Shown one piece after another: positions 60,231-64,000 of a DNA stretch of 64,000 bases (positions are counted from its first letter, which is position 1; every line of letters starts with the position of its first letter). Origin of the DNA: Flavobacterium lindanitolerans (GTDB lineage: Bacteria > Bacteroidota > Bacteroidia > Flavobacteriales > Flavobacteriaceae); the NCBI RefSeq assembly GCF_002846575.1, contig NZ_PJND01000011.1, positions 1 through 64,000 of the forward strand, given 5' to 3'. The notes beneath the pieces were generated by a model. That model worked only from the letters and a program-made list of their open reading frames with translations. It did not search any database and had not been told where the DNA came from. Position numbers and translations under genes: made by a program.

Positions 60231-61649
60231 ATGAAAAAAACATATATTTTACTCGTTCTTCTATCTGCAAGTCTTTTGCAGACCGGATGTTCTTCCGATT
60301 TCTTAGATGAGCCTAAACCTACAAATAATGTCACTCCTGATGTTATTTTCAGCAATCGCGCAGGTGTCGATGCTTTTATTGCAGGAATCCTTCGATTGAA
60401 CCGCGGCCAGTTTCTAAACAATGAAGCAGCCGGCTTGCAGTCTGTTTATTTTGCAAGAAGCGTTAGGGGCGAATCGTTAATCCAGAAACAGATTTGGTTT
60501 GGCGACGACTACGATTTCCAAAACCGGGAAGCAACTTACACACGCCCCAATTTCACCTGGAGATTTTCGTATAAGATTATTGACCAATTGAACAATCTGA
60601 TTAAAGGAATAGAATCAAGCAGCCAGCTTTCGGAACAGGACAAAAGGGAAACCAAATCGCAGGCATTAGCATTGAGAGGATTTTATTATTTCCAACTGGC
60701 CCTGGAATTTGGCGATGCCTACCAGTCACCTAAAAACCTGCAATTCCCTCCTATTTATACAGAGCCTACTTCTGAAGGAAAAGGAATGTCGACAAAAGCT
60801 GAATTTTTCGGTCAGATTTTATCCGATTTAGAAACGGCAGTCGCCGGCTTGTCTGAAGAACGAATTGACAAATCGTATATTAATAAACAGGTTGCACAGG
60901 CTTTTTTGGCCCAGGTATATCAATATACCGGAGATTGGAATAATGCAAAAACAACTGCCCATGAAGCCTATGGTGGAAACACCAGTGCCGTTTTGGATGC
61001 GGCAAGCTATTCCAAAGGTTTTAATGATTTTAATGCCAGAGAATGGTTATGGGCATTGCCACAAACCGCAGACCAGAGCGCTTATTACATGTCACACCCG
61101 CATGCTATGATGGACCATGTTGCCGTAGCCTATCACGGAACATTTATTAATGATGATTTTGTCAACCTGTTTTCCGGAACAGATGTCAGAAATTTATTTT
61201 CAAATCTTTATAATGCGCCTGTTGGCGACTGGCAGGAATTTGTAACTTCAAAATTCAAGTTTACGTTTGATGCCGATATCCCTGTCATCCGTTATCCGGA
61301 ATTGATTTTGATTGAAGCCGAAGCCGAATATCATTTGGGGAACGAAAGCAGGGCACGCGAACTGCTGGATGCCATCCGTTTAAACAGAGATAATCAGGCG
61401 CAAGCTTCAACAGCTTCAGGTAATGCTCTTTTTGAACTTATCCTAACGGAACGAAGAAAAGAATTTTACGGGGAGAACGGTATCGAATGGTTTGATGCAA
61501 AACGTCTGCTGCGTGGCATTACACGTACCGGAAACCACAGAACACATATCAATCTGACCGCAGACGATAAAAGGTTTGAGCTTAAAATTCCGCAAGAGGA
61601 AATTGACGCGAACCCGAATATCACAAATTCCGTAAACAGTAACCGATAA
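60231..61649 (+). CDS. SusD/RagB family nutrient-binding lipoprotein
   Basis: 472 residues. Lipoprotein signal ends LLQTGCSSDFLDEPKPTNN, the Cys followed by the SDFLD motif standard in SusD proteins. TPR-rich helical fold (ALRGFYYFQLALEFGDAY, QVAQAFLAQVYQYTGDW) and the C-terminal LTERRKEFYGENGIEWFDAKR signature. It is the lid of the SusCD transporter. Cotranscribed with susC and followed by a terminator; no polysaccharide lyase or glycosidase genes accompany it, so this is not a typical PUL. Confidence 0.95.
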   Translation: MKKTYILLVLLSASLLQTGCSSDFLDEPKPTNNVTPDVIFSNRAGVDAFIAGILRLNRGQFLNNEAAGLQSVYFARSVRGESLIQKQIWFGDDYDFQNREATYTRPNFTWRFSYKIIDQLNNLIKGIESSSQLSEQDKRETKSQALALRGFYYFQLALEFGDAYQSPKNLQFPPIYTEPTSEGKGMSTKAEFFGQILSDLETAVAGLSEERIDKSYINKQVAQAFLAQVYQYTGDWNNAKTTAHEAYGGNTSAVLDAASYSKGFNDFNAREWLWALPQTADQSAYYMSHPHAMMDHVAVAYHGTFINDDFVNLFSGTDVRNLFSNLYNAPVGDWQEFVTSKFKFTFDADIPVIRYPELILIEAEAEYHLGNESRARELLDAIRLNRDNQAQASTASGNALFELILTERRKEFYGENGIEWFDAKRLLRGITRTGNHRTHINLTADDKRFELKIPQEEIDANPNITNSVNSNR

Positions 61650-61670
61650 ATCATCGCAGCAGAAATCCTA

Positions 61671-61704
61671 AAAACGCAATCTAAAACATAGGTTGCGTTT
61701 TTTT
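61671..61704 (+). terminator. Terminator of susCD
   Basis: Stem AAAACGCAA-C with G-TTGCGTTTT around a short loop is followed by T7. Confidence 0.8.
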
Positions 61705-61771
61705 ATATCCTTTATCGTATTTCCAATGCTGATTTATTTCATTATTTTTGTTTAATCAACTCTAAAAAACG

Positions 61772-62671
61772 ATGAACAGCAGTAAAAGTACTTTTAGCAT
61801 TAAGGACCTGGAAAATTTATCCGGCATAAAAGCCCATACCATACGTATCTGGGAAAAAAGGTATAATATACTGAAACCCATGCGTACCGTATCAAATATC
61901 AGGCTATACGATACTGAAAACCTACAGAAACTGCTCAACATTACGCTTCTGCACAGCCACGGCTATAAAATATCCAAAATCTCAAAATTCCCTCCTGAAA
62001 AGATTCCGCAGCTTGTGAGTGAAATCATTTCCGACAAAAATATTAACAGTCAGGTTATCAGCTCCTTCAAGATGGCCATGATGGATTTTGACCAAAGACT
62101 GTTTAATACCACCTATGAAAACCTTCTTGTAACAAAATCGTTCGGAGAAATTTTTAAAGAATTGTTCATTCCGCTGCTAAATGAAATTGGAATGCTTTGG
62201 CAAACCGGAACAATTACACCTGCCCACGAACATTTCATCAGTTATCTAATCAGGCAAAAACTATTAAGCAACACCGAACAGTTACAATTGCCGGACCCGT
62301 CCAAAAATGAAAAAATCTTTGTACTGTATCTGCCGCAAAATGAAATCCAGGAACTCGGACTGATGTATCTCAACTATGAAATCCTTTCACGCGGTTATCA
62401 GACCGTTTATCTGGGACAATCTATCGCTATTGAAAACTTAAAAGGATTGGCTACCCATTTTGATACTATAGTGTTCCTGTCTTATTGGACTACGTTCCCC
62501 GAAGCAGACACCATTCCGGAATATCTTGAGAAAATACAACAAGAAATTTTGAGCAGCGGTCATTCAGAATTTTGGGTTTTGGGAAAAATGACGCACTATA
62601 TCCCTACGGAAAACCTTAATCAAAAAATTTCCGTATTTACTACTTTACAACACGCCCTAAACAAACTATAA
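61772..62671 (+). CDS. CarH/LitR-like MerR regulator lacking the B12 His ligand
   Basis: 299 residues. MerR HTH at 8-75 (FSIKDLENLSGIKAHTIRIWEKRY). The four-helix cap has W143-x9-E153-H154, the CarH light-sensing W-x9-EH motif. The cobalamin-binding DxHxxG reads E191-I-Q193-E-L-G196, so the cobalt-ligating His is Gln. It lies 54 nt ahead of crtI and is expected to repress carotenoid genes. Loss of the His suggests it is B12-independent or senses something else. Confidence 0.87.
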   Translation: MNSSKSTFSIKDLENLSGIKAHTIRIWEKRYNILKPMRTVSNIRLYDTENLQKLLNITLLHSHGYKISKISKFPPEKIPQLVSEIISDKNINSQVISSFKMAMMDFDQRLFNTTYENLLVTKSFGEIFKELFIPLLNEIGMLWQTGTITPAHEHFISYLIRQKLLSNTEQLQLPDPSKNEKIFVLYLPQNEIQELGLMYLNYEILSRGYQTVYLGQSIAIENLKGLATHFDTIVFLSYWTTFPEADTIPEYLEKIQQEILSSGHSEFWVLGKMTHYIPTENLNQKISVFTTLQHALNKL

Positions 62672-62708
62672 TTATTTCTTAAAAACTAAATTTTGTTTAT
62701 CATTTTAC

Positions 62709-62716
62709 TATATTTG
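62709..62716 (+). promoter_or_regulatory. -7 element of crtI
   Basis: TATATTTG ends 9 nt before the crtI ATG, giving a transcript with almost no leader. Confidence 0.6.
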
Positions 62717-62724
62717 TTAAACAA
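62714..62724. promoter_or_regulatory. Candidate MerR-type operator at crtI
   Basis: The palindrome TTGTT-A-AACAA overlaps the -7 element and the expected start site. Similar TTGTTTA elements lie at about 61748 and 62694. A regulator bound here would block RNA polymerase. Tentative. Confidence 0.35.
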
Positions 62725-62725
62725 T

Positions 62726-64000
62726 ATGAGCAAAAACATCAAAATCATAGGTTCCGGCTTTTCTGCCCTGGCAGCATCCTGCTATTTGGCAAAACAGGGC
62801 CACTCTGTTACCATTTATGAAAAGAATGCGACAACAGGAGGACGTGCAAGGCAATTAATAAAAGACGGTTTTACATTTGACATGGGACCAACATGGTATT
62901 GGATGCCCGATGTTTTTGAGAGGTTCTTTGCAGATTTTGGAAAAAAGCCTTCAGACTATTATGAATTGTCGAAGCTATCACCTGCCTATAAAGTATATTT
63001 TGGAGAGAAAGACAGCATTACCATTGCCGACAATCTCGATGAAATAGCCGCAACGTTTGAAAATACAGAAAAAGGCAGTTCGCAAAAACTAAAGGAATTT
63101 ATTTCTGAGGCTCAGAGCAATTATGACATAGCCATAAAAAATTTGGTCTACCGTCCCGGAGTTTCACCTTTGGAACTGATAACTCCCGAAACCATGATGA
63201 AAGTGGGGCAATTTTTTGGCAATATTTCAAAAGATGTCAGGAAGCGTTTTAAAAACAGAAAACTTGTACAGATACTCGAATTTCCTGTTTTGTTTTTAGG
63301 AGCCAAGCCTTCAGACACGCCATCGTTCTATAGTTTTATGAATTTTGCAGATTTCGGGCTTGGAACCTGGCATCCAAAAAATGGAATGTATGCCGTAGTC
63401 GAAGCCATGCAAAAACTGGCAGAAGAACTAGGTGTAATAATAAAGACGGACGCTGTTATAGATGAAATTATTGTTAAAGACGGAATAGCAGAAGGGCTTA
63501 TTTTAAACGGAACTAAAACAGAAGCCGACATCATTGTAAGTGGTGCCGATTACCATCATACAGAAACCCTTTTGCCTCAAAAATACCGGGTTTATACTGA
63601 AGAATATTGGAATAAGAAAACATTTGCCCCATCCAGTCTGCTGTTTTATGTAGGGTTTGACAAAAAAATAGCCAATGTAGAACACCATACGCTGTTTTTT
63701 GATGTGAATTTTGACAAACATGCAGAAGCTATATATGATGACCCGAAATGGCCGGAAGAGCCTTTGTTTTATGCCAGCTTCCCATCAAAAACCGACAAGA
63801 ATGCGGCACCTGACGGAAAAGAAGCCGGAATATTCCTGATTCCTCTGGCTCCCGGAATAACTGATACTGAGGAGTTAAGAAATGTTTATTTTAATAAAAT
63901 CATGGAACGTTTTGAAAGGATTACCGGACAAAGCATCCAAAATAATGTTATATTTAAGGAATCCTTTTGCATCAATGATTTTGTAAAAGAGTACAATTCC
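62726..64000 (+). CDS. crtI: Phytoene desaturase (CrtI type), 3' end beyond the window
   Basis: 425 codons to the window edge with the frame still open. The Rossmann FAD-binding motif is IIGSGFSALAASCYLAKQG near residue 7 with GGRARQL following, then TFDMGPTWYWMPDVF, the N-terminal signature of CrtI-type desaturases. The segment GMYAVVEAMQKLAEELG with a downstream IVSGADYHHTE is also typical. It converts phytoene stepwise to lycopene in flavobacterial carotenoid or zeaxanthin/flexirubin-yellow pigmentation. The full enzyme is about 485-490 residues, so roughly 60 remain outside. crtB probably follows but is not visible. Confidence 0.93.
   Translation, partial: MSKNIKIIGSGFSALAASCYLAKQGHSVTIYEKNATTGGRARQLIKDGFTFDMGPTWYWMPDVFERFFADFGKKPSDYYELSKLSPAYKVYFGEKDSITIADNLDEIAATFENTEKGSSQKLKEFISEAQSNYDIAIKNLVYRPGVSPLELITPETMMKVGQFFGNISKDVRKRFKNRKLVQILEFPVLFLGAKPSDTPSFYSFMNFADFGLGTWHPKNGMYAVVEAMQKLAEELGVIIKTDAVIDEIIVKDGIAEGLILNGTKTEADIIVSGADYHHTETLLPQKYRVYTEEYWNKKTFAPSSLLFYVGFDKKIANVEHHTLFFDVNFDKHAEAIYDDPKWPEEPLFYASFPSKTDKNAAPDGKEAGIFLIPLAPGITDTEELRNVYFNKIMERFERITGQSIQNNVIFKESFCINDFVKEYNS

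Noticed and set aside
57121-61649. A polysaccharide utilisation locus around susCD
   Set aside because: No glycoside hydrolase, lyase, sulfatase or hybrid two-component gene is present on either side.
1-64000. CRISPR array, prophage or intact IS element
   Set aside because: No array of equal-spaced identical repeats, no phage structural genes and no transposase with flanking inverted repeats was seen on reading both strands.

Overview
The window is a contiguous chromosomal stretch from a member of the Bacteroidota, almost certainly Flavobacteriaceae and close to Flavobacterium. The evidence is: the Bacteroidota sigma-A promoter pattern (TTG, about 20 nt, TAnnTTTG) in front of many genes; no consistent Shine-Dalgarno sequences; a T9SS type A sorting domain; a SusC/SusD pair; DUF4421; the flavobacterial order thrS-infC-rpmI-rplT; and low G+C with AT-rich intergenic DNA. 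No rRNA gene, CRISPR array, intact IS element or prophage was seen.

Layout. 1-586 is a degenerate tandem repeat followed by the thrS promoter. 587-3971 is the translation operon thrS-infC-rpmI-rplT, in which infC can only start at a near-cognate codon (AUA). 4058-5139 holds a Crp-like regulator and an AhpD-like protein. 5182-9817 is a cyanophycin (multi-Arg-poly-Asp) locus: isoaspartyl peptidase and cyanophycinase face away from cyanophycin synthetase. 9928-13914 has a T9SS-secreted beta-propeller protein, a glutaminase and an exported protein often labelled asparagine synthetase B. 13998-25892 is mostly housekeeping: dnaB, accA, tgt, lptG/F-type permease, a membrane M50-TPR protein, a split transketolase, an FKBP lipoprotein, an S4 protein, a phosphoribosyltransferase and aroK.

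26018-26315 carries two identical tRNA-Lys genes and tRNA-Leu. Behind tRNA-Leu lies a broken HExxH toxin-like fragment with a lipoprotein gene 1 nt downstream, then about 480 bp of decayed DNA. 27877-45356 is accessory: DyP peroxidase, CDP-alcohol transferase, Tiki/EreA-like protein, an HMA-AraC regulator followed by a tripartite RND efflux operon, a DHA2 drug transporter, two tandem paralogous lipoproteins, a LuxR-type regulator, a probable metal-related protein and a VOC pseudogene. A hairpin and its flank are repeated upstream of three exported-protein genes here. 45535-53114 holds small membrane proteins, an S41 peptidase, a Bor-like lipoprotein, an EptA-PAP2 lipid A modification pair, a SUKH protein and a two-lobed aspartic-protease-like protein. 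53377-56622 has DUF4421, an ArsR-MFS pair and an Lrp/AsnC regulator.

The most notable arrangement is 56749-61704. A promoter is followed by a 58-codon ORF rich in Cys and Met, then two mutually exclusive RNA hairpins, the second an intrinsic terminator, and then susC and susD. This has the form of a transcription attenuator that would couple outer-membrane nutrient uptake to the supply of sulfur amino acids. The window ends with a CarH-like MerR regulator that lacks the B12-ligating His, and the first 425 codons of a crtI-type phytoene desaturase. Other points of interest are an SSB-like C-terminal tail on DnaB, a Tgt without zinc-site cysteines, and two related palindromic repeats.
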